From Candidatus Neomicrothrix sp. UBA4542 (lineage in GTDB: Bacteria > Actinomycetota > Acidimicrobiia > Acidimicrobiales > Poriferisodalaceae), in NCBI GenBank assembly GCA_002388005.1, contig DGLO01000055.1:1-17928 (forward strand): a stretch of 17,928 nt of DNA. Reading direction: 5' to 3'. Below are positions 6,115-12,578 of this stretch, in pieces. A program made the translations under genes and the position numbers. How positions within the stretch are numbered: position 1 is the stretch's first letter; each line of letters opens with the position of its first letter. Under the pieces are notes generated by a model, which saw only the letters and a program-made list of their open reading frames with translations, was not told the origin of the DNA and ran no database searches.

Positions 6115-7125
6115 CTATTTCCGCCGCTTCTTAGTCCGACCGTCACCCGATGTCCGTTTGGATTGGATTGGCTTCGCTTCTTGCTCGTCTTCAGAGCTCT
6201 TTGGTTTAGGTGCATCGCGTCGAGTTGAGCCGTTACTTTTTCCGGTTTTGCGCCTCTGGCTGCGTTCCTCGCGGGCTTTACGGCGTTCATCATCCGCGGC
6301 TATTGCTTTCTTAGATCGCTGGTTCGGTACTTCTTTTTCGGCAGGTTCGGCCTGTTCAATCACTTCGGCTTCAATGGTGTCTGAGTCCCCCGCGATGACC
6401 GGTTTCATCGTTTTGTGAATAAAGGCTTGTTGCGCTATGCGATAGAGGCTTGAAGCGATGAAGTAGACCCCAAGCGCAGCTTGTACCACGAACGCGAAGA
6501 CAGGCAGCATGTAGGGCATGATTTTCATCAGCATTTCCATCTGCGGGTTTTGCGCAGCAGCGTCGCCTCTGCGCGACTTCATCTGGGCCTGCTGTAGGAA
6601 CCCCAAGACAAAGGTGACGGCAACCAGACCTAGGTAGGGGAGTCCGTCTAAGAAGCTTGCCTGTATGACGTCTTTCGCGGCTTCTGACAAATCGATCCCG
6701 AAAGAGACCATCTCTCCGCCATCTGCCACCAAGTCTTCATATAGGGCTGATTCCTTCTTCAGGTAGGCGGGATTCGGAATGCCATCGTCGCCGATTTTGG
6801 TCATCCCGTTAATGACTCGATACAAAACGATGAAGACTGGGAGCTGAACGAGCGTAGGTAGGCAACCAGCTAAGGGGTTGGCTCCGTGTTGCTTGTATAG
6901 CGCCATAGTCTCTTCGTTGAGCTTTTGACGGTCTCCTTTGTGTTTGGTTTGCAACCGCTTTAGTTCAGGCTGAAGCTCTTGTATCCGCATCATGGAGCGC
7001 GTGCCCTTGAGAGTTAAGGGGGTCAGCACCAACATGATGAGAAATGTCAAAAGGACGATCGATATTGCGTAACTGCCAGAAAAATCGTAAAACCAAGCCA
7101 GCACACGGGCAATCAAGTTGAACAT
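6115..7125 (-). CDS. yidC: Membrane protein insertase YidC (Oxa1/Alb3 family)
   Basis: Inserts and folds membrane proteins, alone or with SecYEG. The 336 residues lack the large periplasmic domain of proteobacterial YidC, as in Gram-positive forms. Hydrophobic segments lie at about 19-40, 88-107, 163-181 and 203-231, some of which may contain more than one helix. The cytoplasmic segment with MRIQELQPELKRLQ-KHKGD (46-65) and the NPLAGCLPTLVQLPVF motif (83-98) are characteristic. The C-terminal 95 residues are highly charged and Lys/Arg-rich, a ribosome-binding type tail. The position corresponding to the conserved groove arginine (E. coli R366, B. subtilis R73) appears to be Met31 in TFLIMLVLTPLT. 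The start overlaps yidD by 13 nt; the stop abuts the Jag_N gene. Confidence 0.96.
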   Translation of the reverse strand: MFNLIARVLAWFYDFSGSYAISIVLLTFLIMLVLTPLTLKGTRSMMRIQELQPELKRLQTKHKGDRQKLNEETMALYKQHGANPLAGCLPTLVQLPVFIVLYRVINGMTKIGDDGIPNPAYLKKESALYEDLVADGGEMVSFGIDLSEAAKDVIQASFLDGLPYLGLVAVTFVLGFLQQAQMKSRRGDAAAQNPQMEMLMKIMPYMLPVFAFVVQAALGVYFIASSLYRIAQQAFIHKTMKPVIAGDSDTIEAEVIEQAEPAEKEVPNQRSKKAIAADDERRKAREERSQRRKTGKSNGSTRRDAPKPKSSEDEQEAKPIQSKRTSGDGRTKKRRK

Positions 7126-7364
7126 CGGACCTCATCTTCTTGTGCAGGGTTTGGTACCGGGTCATATCCGTAACCACCCCATGGATGGCAACGAACGACT
7201 CGGCGAGTGGCGAGGGAAGCGCCCCGCAAGGCACCGTAAGTCTCGATGGCGTCGATCGCGTATTGCGAACAGGTTGGATCGAAACGACAAACAGGGGCCC
7301 GGCGGCTCGAAAAGAGCCGATATGTGCGGATCCCTCCTAAAATGCCTCGCTTCAGTAAATTCAC
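7113..7364 (-). CDS. yidD: Membrane protein insertion efficiency factor YidD
   Basis: Small protein of 83 residues that aids YidC-dependent insertion. The family signature is clear: CRFDPTCSQYAIDAIETYG (26-44) and RCHPWGGYGYDPVP (58-71), with the conserved cysteines and the HPW-GGYDPVP end. A basic, amphipathic N-terminus precedes it. ATG at 7364 overlaps the rnpA stop by 4 nt, and the gene's end overlaps yidC by 13 nt, so rnpA, yidD and yidC are translationally coupled. Confidence 0.95.
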   Translation of the reverse strand: MNLLKRGILGGIRTYRLFSSRRAPVCRFDPTCSQYAIDAIETYGALRGASLATRRVVRCHPWGGYGYDPVPNPAQEDEVRCST

Positions 7365-7687
7365 GTCAATTCTCGAGTTTTCTTGATTAATTCAACAATA
7401 TCCTCACGTACCTGTGGAAAAGTCACTGAAACCGCAGAAACACGGGCTCCAATAAGGTACCGCCCCCTGGGAATAGTCCCTTCAGTCTCTCGCAAAGCAG
7501 CTTGCACCTGGCGTCGCAGACGATTTCGTTGAACCGCGGTTCCACGGGTACGCCCAATGGCATACGCGACGCGGGGGTGTTGAAGTGTTGGGTCCGGAGA
7601 AAACATCATCCACAAAGCGCGACCAGATAACCGTTTTGCACGATTCAATAATGCGAAATCGGCTCGCTCGCTACAGCTTTCAATCAA
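7361..7687 (-). CDS. rnpA: Ribonuclease P protein component
   Basis: Basic protein subunit of RNase P, which trims the 5' leader of pre-tRNAs with the catalytic RNA. The 108 residues include the hallmark RNRLRR (54-59) within TAVQRNRLRRQVQAALRE, and the preceding RVAYAIGR strand (39-46), equivalent to the usual RVGFAVS. The start is TTG at 7687, which overlaps the rpmH stop as TTGA, a standard coupled junction. No ATG gives a full-length product. The protein is a little short at its N-terminus but complete in the RNA-binding core. rpmH-rnpA adjacency is nearly universal in bacteria. Confidence 0.93.
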   Translation of the reverse strand: MIESCSERADFALLNRAKRLSGRALWMMFSPDPTLQHPRVAYAIGRTRGTAVQRNRLRRQVQAALRETEGTIPRGRYLIGARVSAVSVTFPQVREDIVELIKKTRELT

Positions 7688-7818
7688 GCGCTCAGCCGAT
7701 GACGGCCCTTGGTGCGACGCGACTTGATGATCGCTCGACCGGCCTTACTGGACATGCGGTGGCGAAACCCATGACGGCGGGCCCTACGGCGGGTATTTGG
7801 CTGAAAAGTACGTTTCAT
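7684..7818 (-). CDS. rpmH: 50S ribosomal protein L34
   Basis: Forty-four residues beginning MKRTFQPNTRRRARRHGF and ending GRHRLSA, the unmistakable L34 sequence, highly basic. ATG at 7818 has a strong ribosome-binding site: GGAGG on the minus strand at 7831-7827, 8 nt before the start. The TGA overlaps the rnpA TTG start. It is the first gene of the minus-strand run and is divergent from dnaA across 449 nt, the classical rpmH-dnaA arrangement. Confidence 0.97.
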   Translation of the reverse strand: MKRTFQPNTRRRARRHGFRHRMSSKAGRAIIKSRRTKGRHRLSA

Positions 7819-7988
7819 AGTGACGGCCTCCGGTTCGGCCGGTTATCTGTCCGTCGTTGAGGAAGAAGAAAGAGCAGAACACTAGACGGCGACAAGATGA
7901 ACTGTCGTGAGTGTGTCTAGAGTCCGAGGTTGCCTTTCAGAAGGACAACGATGTGGACGTTCGAATAGGAATTTGGATAAATCTTAGC

Positions 7989-8013
7989 CCGGTAGGTTAT
8001 GTAACTACACCGG
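7989..8013. promoter_or_regulatory. Imperfect 25-bp palindrome upstream of dnaA/rpmH
   Basis: The arms are CCGGT..GTTA and TAAC..ACCGG around a central TG, with 2 and 3 unpaired bases inside the arms. The site lies between the divergent rpmH and dnaA genes and just after TTTGGATAA. The shape suits a repressor or activator operator. No known regulator can be assigned. Confidence 0.35.
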
Positions 8014-8040
8014 AACGGAACCAGCCTAGAGGGCAATGAC

Positions 8041-8148
8041 ATGAAAGAGAAACTCGAACCGGTGAAGATGGCTTTCGGGGCATTATTGCGGCGTTCTCGC
8101 GCGCAACGTGCTAATTCACCCCGGATCGCCCCTATTGCATCACGTTGA
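8041..8148 (+). CDS. Possible small basic protein or leader peptide before dnaA (35 aa)
   Basis: ATG at 8041 opens a 35-codon frame ending in TGA at 8146-8148. AGAGGG (8028-8033) sits 7 nt before the ATG, a better ribosome-binding site than that of dnaA itself. The peptide starts MKEKLEPVKMAFGALLRR and continues with a basic, Arg/Ala/Ser/Pro-rich end; net charge is about +7. I do not recognise a family. It lies 119 nt before dnaA, with an inverted repeat and two DnaA boxes in between. It may be a true small gene, a leader peptide, or chance. A 35-codon frame can easily arise at random; only the ribosome-binding site and location favour it. Confidence 0.3.
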   Translation: MKEKLEPVKMAFGALLRRSRAQRANSPRIAPIASR

Positions 8149-8180
8149 GTAGTATTTTAGGTGTTCTTCGCCACAGAGTG

Positions 8181-8215
8181 CTAGGTTCCACAACCCGCGA
8201 ACAAGTGGATCCTAG
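8181..8215 (+). promoter_or_regulatory. 11-bp inverted repeat upstream of dnaA (hairpin or DnaA-related dyad)
   Basis: CTAGGTTCCAC (8181-8191) and GTGGATCCTAG (8205-8215) pair at 10 of 11 positions around a 13-nt loop. GGGTTTT follows immediately. As RNA this could be an attenuator or weak terminator in the dnaA leader. As DNA each arm carries a TCCAC core like half a DnaA box, in inverted orientation. It directly precedes the two DnaA boxes at 8218 and 8238. Confidence 0.5.
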
Positions 8216-8217
8216 GG

Positions 8218-8226
8218 TTTTACACA
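8218..8226 (+). promoter_or_regulatory. DnaA box (one mismatch) upstream of dnaA
   Basis: TTTTACACA matches TTATNCACA except at the third base. It is 11 nt before the box at 8238 and 41 nt before the dnaA start. Such boxes commonly allow DnaA to repress its own gene; that role is inferred here. Confidence 0.5.
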
Positions 8227-8237
8227 GCAGCCACAGG

Positions 8238-8246
8238 TTTTCCACA
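8238..8246 (+). promoter_or_regulatory. DnaA box (one mismatch) upstream of dnaA
   Basis: TTTTCCACA differs from TTATCCACA only at the third base. It has the same orientation as the box at 8218, with start points 20 bp apart (about two helical turns), so both would lie on the same face of the DNA. This suggests a cooperative autoregulatory pair 21 nt before the dnaA start. Confidence 0.55.
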
Positions 8247-8267
8247 CGGCTCGATTTGTGAGGCCTA

Positions 8268-9731
8268 GTGGCTGACGAAACCCCGCAAAATAAGGACGAA
8301 ACGGACCTTAGCGAGCCTATTGGGCTGAACGCCGACTCAACTTGGACAACTTGTCGGGGTTTGGTGCGGAGCCAGGTCTCAGAGGCTGTCTGGTTGACAT
8401 CATTTCGAGATCTTCACATAGTGGCAATGTCGACTGAGCGAGTCGTCTTGGTGGCACCGAGCAGTGTCATTCGAGATCGGGTGCTGAACCGCTACTTACC
8501 AATGGTTCGGGCAGCATTAGCCGACGCCGGTTGTGCAGCAGAGGTCATTGAAATCGAAGTCCAGCCAGAGCTGGACAATTCGGTAGGTGTCGCCGAATCA
8601 CCACATATCCGAGAAGATCCTCCATCAGCGCCTGACCTGAGAGATCGGCTTGACAGCTCAGGGCAACCTGAAGCAGTAAGAAGCACAGGTAGAAGCGATT
8701 CATATACGGACACGATTCAACCGTTGTACACCTTTGACTCGTTTGTGACGGGCACGAGCAATCGTTTCGCTCATGCGGCAGCGTTGGCTGTCGCCGAAAC
8801 TCCGGGCCGCAGTTATAACCCTCTTTTCATTCATGGAGGTGCAGGACTAGGCAAGACACATTTACTTCAGGCCATCGTTCATTACATCCGAAGCACTTAC
8901 CCCAACTACACCGCACGATATGTGTCGACTGAAACGTTTCTCAATGAGTTCGTCGAAGCAATTCGAACCTCAACAACCAACACTTTCAAACGGCGGTATC
9001 GCGACATTGATGTGTTGTTGATCGACGACATTCAGTTCATGGAGGGAAAGGAAGGATTACAGGAAGAGTTTTTCCATACGTTCAATTCTCTTCACGGAGC
9101 TGGTCGTCAAGTGATCCTTTCGTCGGATCGTCCGCCGCGAAACATTGCAACGTTGGAGGACAGGCTTCGGAGCAGATTTGAGTGGGGTCTCATAACGGAC
9201 ATTCAACCGCCTGATGTTGAAACCAGGCTGGCGATATTACGGAAAAAAACCGAGGTGGCTCGGAGTGACGTCCCTGATGAGGCGTTGGAGTTCATTGCCG
9301 AACTCATTACGAACAACATTCGAGAACTTGAGGGTGCACTCATTCGTGTAAGCGCGTATGCCTCATTGACGGACGAACCAATAACAGTTGACTTAGCTGA
9401 ACGGGTATTGGGAGACATTGTTCATAACTATGAGTCACGACCAATTACCTCTGGAGTGATTATCGATGCAACGTCGGAAATGTTCGGGTACGACGTCGAA
9501 GAACTCAAAGGAAAGCGTCGTCATCGGAGCTTGGTGCAAGCACGTCAGATCAGTATGTACGTCGTTCGCGAATTAACCGACTTAAGTTATCCCGCTATAG
9601 CGAGAGAGTTCGGGGGACGCGACCACACAACAGTGATGCACGCCGTGGAGAAGGTCGGAAACCAAATGGCTGAACGCCGACAGGTGTATGACCAAGTGAG
9701 TGCGCTGATCTCCGACATTAAGTCGCATTGA
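8268..9731 (+). CDS. dnaA: Chromosomal replication initiator DnaA
   Basis: ATP-dependent initiator that binds DnaA boxes and melts oriC. It has 487 residues: domain I about 25-100, a short variable linker about 101-150, AAA+ domain from about 151, and DNA-binding domain IV about 390-487. Walker A GGAGLGKTH is at 190-198, Walker B VLLIDDIQF at 249-257, the arginine-finger segment LRSRF at 300-304, and the DnaA signature GGRDHTTVMHA at 449-459. The start is GTG at 8268, with GAGG (8260-8263) 4 nt before it, a rather short spacing. Boxes at 8218 and 8238 suggest autoregulation. The linker is short compared with the long Streptomyces linker. Confidence 0.98.
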   Translation: MADETPQNKDETDLSEPIGLNADSTWTTCRGLVRSQVSEAVWLTSFRDLHIVAMSTERVVLVAPSSVIRDRVLNRYLPMVRAALADAGCAAEVIEIEVQPELDNSVGVAESPHIREDPPSAPDLRDRLDSSGQPEAVRSTGRSDSYTDTIQPLYTFDSFVTGTSNRFAHAAALAVAETPGRSYNPLFIHGGAGLGKTHLLQAIVHYIRSTYPNYTARYVSTETFLNEFVEAIRTSTTNTFKRRYRDIDVLLIDDIQFMEGKEGLQEEFFHTFNSLHGAGRQVILSSDRPPRNIATLEDRLRSRFEWGLITDIQPPDVETRLAILRKKTEVARSDVPDEALEFIAELITNNIRELEGALIRVSAYASLTDEPITVDLAERVLGDIVHNYESRPITSGVIIDATSEMFGYDVEELKGKRRHRSLVQARQISMYVVRELTDLSYPAIAREFGGRDHTTVMHAVEKVGNQMAERRQVYDQVSALISDIKSH

Positions 9732-9733
9732 GA

Positions 9734-9742
9734 CGTGGATAA
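9734..9742 (-). promoter_or_regulatory. DnaA box (one mismatch) in oriC
   Basis: CGTGGATAA on the plus strand reads TTATCCACG on the minus strand, one mismatch from consensus. It lies 2 nt after the dnaA stop. Confidence 0.65.
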
Positions 9743-9768
9743 GGTTCTGGATTGTGTTGTGGGGATAC

Positions 9769-9777
9769 CGTGGACAA
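9769..9777 (-). promoter_or_regulatory. DnaA box (actinobacterial TTGTCCAC type) in oriC
   Basis: CGTGGACAA reads TTGTCCACG on the minus strand, one base from the TTGTCCACA form common in high-GC actinobacteria. It faces the perfect box at 9785 across 7 bp. Confidence 0.65.
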
Positions 9778-9784
9778 TCTCGAC

Positions 9785-9793
9785 TTATCCACA
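9785..9793 (+). promoter_or_regulatory. Perfect DnaA box in oriC
   Basis: TTATCCACA exactly matches the consensus. Confidence 0.85.
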
Positions 9794-9891
9794 TAAATCA
9801 GCAGTTTTCTTTGAACAGCAAGGTCTCTTGTGGGCAGCGGTGGACAGTAGTGTCGATAAAGAAACAATGATTGACCAGCGGGTTTACTCTG

Positions 9892-9907
9892 TTATCCACA
9901 ATCCACA
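9892..9907 (+). promoter_or_regulatory. Perfect DnaA box with an overlapping degenerate copy
   Basis: TTATCCACA at 9892-9900 is perfect. CAATCCACA at 9899-9907 follows with a 2-base overlap and two mismatches. The pair sits next to the AT-rich stretch, where DnaA is expected to begin strand opening. Confidence 0.75.
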
Positions 9908-9948
9908 GGACCTATTGCCACTATTAGATTTTAAGAATCATAAAGAGA
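9908..9948. other. Candidate DNA-unwinding element
   Basis: The stretch after the 9892 box turns AT-rich, notably TTAGATTTTAAGAATCATAA (9924-9943), and lies just before the dnaN ribosome-binding site. Its position beside a strong box fits the melting site. This is inferred from composition only. Confidence 0.45.
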
Positions 9949-9961
9949 GAGGAAGTTCGAC

Positions 9962-11068
9962 GTGAAGTTCCGATGTGAACGCGACGCACTCGTCGAGCAG
10001 TTAGGGACAGCCAGTAGGGCCGTGAGTAGCCGTGGTGGTGCTTTGCCTGTTCTTACAGGTATTCACCTCAGTGCCCGTGACGATGTTCTTACTATGACCG
10101 GAAGCGATCTCGAGATCACAGTGAAAGCTTCTGTTTCTGTTGCGGTGATTGAGCCAGGCGAGGCGGTACTTCCTTCGCGGATAGCGGTAGATATTGTTAG
10201 GTCACTTGAGTCTGGTGCCATTGATGTCGAGGTGTCTGGTGAAGAGGCAAAGATTTCCGGAGGGCGATCACAGTTTTCTGTGCGCACACTTCCAGTTGAT
10301 GACTTTCCAACCCTTGCGGATCCGACTGGCGATGAAGTAACTGTTGCTACTGCCGATCTGGCCGCTGGTCTCAAGCAAGTAGTCAGAGCTGCAAGTGGTG
10401 ATGATGCCCGACCGATATTGACTGGCGTGTTGATGTCAGCCGAGGACGGCGGTCTTCGGCTTGTCGCCACGGATTCGTACCGGTTAGCGGTTCGAGACCT
10501 TCCTGATGCGACTGTTCTGAGTGATGGCCAAAAAGTGCTTGTCCCATCGCGAGCCCTTGACGAACTCAGTCGAGCTCTGGGTGACTCGGAAGAAGTAACG
10601 GTTCGTTTAGGGGAGAAGGAAGTCACTTTCGACGTCGCCGTTGATGATGGTGCTGTTCAAGTCACCACAAGGCTCATCGAAGGTGAATTCCCCAATTATC
10701 GACAACTCATCCCGAGTAGCTACCCCAATCAGTTGACTATTGGGCGGGAACCCCTTTTGGAAGCAGTCCGACGGGTCAAACTTATGGCAAGGGATACAAC
10801 TCCTTTGAGAATTACTCAAAAGTCTGACTGTGTGGAATTAATGGCCGTAACACAAGATGTTGGGCAGGCCCATGAAGAGGTGGATGCTCACTATGCAGGT
10901 GATGAACTCACGGTCGCGTTCAATCCTGATTATCTGATCCAAGGATTAGAAGCTGCGCCCGGCGACGAGGTCGTTCTTGAAACTCTTGACGCTCTCAAAC
11001 CTGCGGTGCTTCGCTCAAGCGAGGGCGGAGATTTTCTGTATTTGTTGATGCCAGTCCGGGTGTCGTAA
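9962..11068 (+). CDS. dnaN: DNA polymerase III beta subunit (sliding clamp) DnaN
   Basis: Ring-forming processivity clamp for the replicative polymerase. The 368 residues fit three clamp repeats, at about 1-120, 128-243 and 245-368. The N-terminus MKFRCERDALVEQL, the central TRLIEGEFPNYRQLIP segment and the C-terminal YLLMPVRVS end, which helps form the protein-binding pocket, are all characteristic. GTG at 9962 follows GAGAGGA with about 8 nt spacing. It lies directly after oriC and 16 nt before recF, with no gnd gene between as occurs in mycobacteria. Confidence 0.98.
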   Translation: MKFRCERDALVEQLGTASRAVSSRGGALPVLTGIHLSARDDVLTMTGSDLEITVKASVSVAVIEPGEAVLPSRIAVDIVRSLESGAIDVEVSGEEAKISGGRSQFSVRTLPVDDFPTLADPTGDEVTVATADLAAGLKQVVRAASGDDARPILTGVLMSAEDGGLRLVATDSYRLAVRDLPDATVLSDGQKVLVPSRALDELSRALGDSEEVTVRLGEKEVTFDVAVDDGAVQVTTRLIEGEFPNYRQLIPSSYPNQLTIGREPLLEAVRRVKLMARDTTPLRITQKSDCVELMAVTQDVGQAHEEVDAHYAGDELTVAFNPDYLIQGLEAAPGDEVVLETLDALKPAVLRSSEGGDFLYLLMPVRVS

Positions 11069-11084
11069 CGGACACGTCGAAACG

Positions 11085-12167
11085 GTGATCATCAAACGTC
11101 TATGGCTCACAGACTTCCGTAACCACCGAGCTACCGACATTGAACTTGACCCCGAAATTACATTGGTGGTCGGCCTCAATGGTCATGGCAAAACGAACCT
11201 GGTCGAGGGACTATTTCTACTCAGTGGGGCCCGCTCTTTTCGTGGAGCGAAAGTTGATGCACTCGTAGCAAGTGGTCAGTCCTCCGCATACATTCGCGCT
11301 GAGGTCGACCACAACGGGCGCTCAGTGCTAGTTGAGCTTGAGTTAGCCGCAGGGGGCCGGTCACGAGCTCAAATAAATAAACAACGGGTCCAAAGATTCA
11401 AAGACCTCGGCGATGTTGTACGTACGGTGATATTTAGCCCCGATGATCTACAACTTCTCAAAGGCTCACCTGCCATGCGCCGCGCGCTGATTGATGACGT
11501 TCTCGCCAGTATTGATAGTCAATTCCGAGCGGTCAGAACTGACTTTGATCACGTTCTTCGGCAACGAAACAACCTGCTAAAGCAAGGTCGCGGTCGGCTA
11601 ACGCCAGAACTTGAAGCCAACCTGAATATATGGAATGAACAGTTCGTTGAAGTAAGCAATGAAATCGGACGCTGTCGGTCAAACTTCGTCGAAAAGATCG
11701 AACCAATAGTGGCCGACTTTTATCTGCGAGTAGCTGGCACTGACGACCAGGTTTCACTCGCATTGGACGCTAACTGGCGAGAACACGGGCTTGAGAAGAC
11801 TCTGTCGGAGACACAACCCGAGGAAATACGACGTGGCGTTACATTGGTGGGGCCTCACCGTGACGACCTAATCATTCTTTTGTCGCAACTTCACTCAAGA
11901 ACACAGGCGTCACAAGGCGAACAACGGAGCTTGGCGCTGGCGTTGCGGTTAGCAACCCATGCGCACATTGCACAGACATGTGGCGACAGCCCCTTGGTGT
12001 TGTTGGACGATGTTTTTTCAGAACTCGACGAAGGAAGAGCTCGCCGACTTGTCGAGTGTCTTCCGGATGCACAGATTGTTTTAACGTCGGCAACAGGCAC
12101 AGTCCCAGATGGAGTCAAACCAGGGCTCACATTGGAAATATTGGAAGGCAAAATCAATGCCGGCTAA
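11085..12167 (+). CDS. recF: DNA replication and repair protein RecF
   Basis: SMC-like ATPase that binds gapped DNA and helps RecO/RecR load RecA. The 360 residues match the family. Walker A GLNGHGKT is at 30-37, the ABC signature SQGEQRSLAL at 276-285, and Walker B PLVLLDDVFSELD at 303-315. The opening LWLTDFRNH (6-14) is diagnostic. The start is GTG at 11085, 16 nt after the dnaN stop and without a strong ribosome-binding site, so coupling to dnaN is likely. The end overlaps the start of dciA by 11 nt. Confidence 0.97.
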   Translation: MIIKRLWLTDFRNHRATDIELDPEITLVVGLNGHGKTNLVEGLFLLSGARSFRGAKVDALVASGQSSAYIRAEVDHNGRSVLVELELAAGGRSRAQINKQRVQRFKDLGDVVRTVIFSPDDLQLLKGSPAMRRALIDDVLASIDSQFRAVRTDFDHVLRQRNNLLKQGRGRLTPELEANLNIWNEQFVEVSNEIGRCRSNFVEKIEPIVADFYLRVAGTDDQVSLALDANWREHGLEKTLSETQPEEIRRGVTLVGPHRDDLIILLSQLHSRTQASQGEQRSLALALRLATHAHIAQTCGDSPLVLLDDVFSELDEGRARRLVECLPDAQIVLTSATGTVPDGVKPGLTLEILEGKINAG

Positions 12168-12477
12168 GGACAGTCCAGATAGGCGCTGGGCTGAGCCACG
12201 TTCTCTCCGTGACGTCTTGAAACGGGTCGTTACAGACTTCGGTGACAACGGTGCGATGTACGCGATACACGAGCGGTGGGATGAGGCCGTAGGTTCCGCA
12301 ATTTCTCAACACTGCAGACCGCGTCGTCTATCGAAGGGTGAACTTCTCGTCGAAGTCGATCATCCAGGTTGGGCCACTGAGGTTCAGTACCTTGAACAGG
12401 ATTTACTCGCCAAACTGGTGCAACTACACCCCGAATTGGACCTACGGGGCATCAAAGTCCAAGTCAAACGTTCCTGA
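12157..12477 (+). CDS. dciA: DciA/DUF721 family protein, probable helicase-loading factor
   Basis: 106 residues with the DUF721 core: WDEAVGSAISQHCRPRRLSKGELLVEVDHPGWATEV and a following helix, arranged like a small KH-type fold. Family members act as the ancestral loader of replicative helicase DnaB where DnaC/DnaI is absent. The gene's place between recF and gyrB is standard for actinobacteria. I chose ATG 12157 (MPAKDSPDRRW), which overlaps recF by 11 nt and has GGAAGG 8 nt upstream. The frame also opens at 12109, but that would add 16 residues lying wholly within recF. Confidence 0.9.
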   Translation: MPAKDSPDRRWAEPRSLRDVLKRVVTDFGDNGAMYAIHERWDEAVGSAISQHCRPRRLSKGELLVEVDHPGWATEVQYLEQDLLAKLVQLHPELDLRGIKVQVKRS

Positions 12478-12578
12478 GACAACTCTTTTCTCTGAGAAGC
12501 GTTCAGAAGCGGTTTGAGGACTTTAACCCTACGTCTTTTAGCCCCCTACGGCTGGTACTATTTGGATCAGGAAACGAG
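12478..12578 (+). promoter_or_regulatory. gyrB leader with paired heptamer repeats and a candidate -10
   Basis: This 101-nt gap contains AGAAGCG twice (12495-12501 and 12505-12511, 10 bp apart) and CCCTACG twice (12527-12533 and 12544-12550, 17 bp apart). TACTAT (12556-12561) resembles a -10 and lies 18 nt before the gyrB GTG; no good -35 is visible. Gyrase promoters often respond to supercoiling. The repeats might bind a regulator, but this is unproven. Confidence 0.35.

Larger units (their letters stand above)
7819..8267. other. Divergent rpmH-dnaA control region
   Basis: This 449-nt gap must contain the promoters for the rpmH run (minus) and dnaA (plus). It holds an imperfect palindrome at 7989-8013, a possible small gene at 8041-8148, an inverted repeat at 8181-8215 and DnaA boxes at 8218 and 8238. 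Weak box-like sequences also occur: TTTGGATAA (7972-7980) differs from consensus at one position on the minus strand. I could not fix a -35/-10 pair with confidence in either direction. Confidence 0.7.
9732..9961. other. Chromosomal replication origin oriC (dnaA-dnaN intergenic region)
   Basis: The 230-nt gap contains two perfect DnaA boxes (9785, 9892), at least two one- or two-mismatch boxes on the opposite strand (9734, 9769), and a degenerate tandem copy (9899-9907). It ends in an AT-rich stretch before dnaN. The dnaA-dnaN gap is the usual actinobacterial origin. The two left-hand minus-strand boxes face the perfect box at 9785. Confidence 0.9.

Noticed and set aside
5576..6418. A 280-codon open frame on the plus strand, antisense to the Jag_N gene and the yidC tail
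   Set aside because: It is the complement of two well-supported minus-strand genes in a low-complexity Lys/Arg-rich region, which tends to give long antisense frames. Its product is Ser/Arg/Phe-rich without domain pattern.
12109..12156. Longer start for dciA at 12109
   Set aside because: The extra 16 codons lie fully inside recF, and ATG 12157 has a good ribosome-binding site and a family-like N-terminus.
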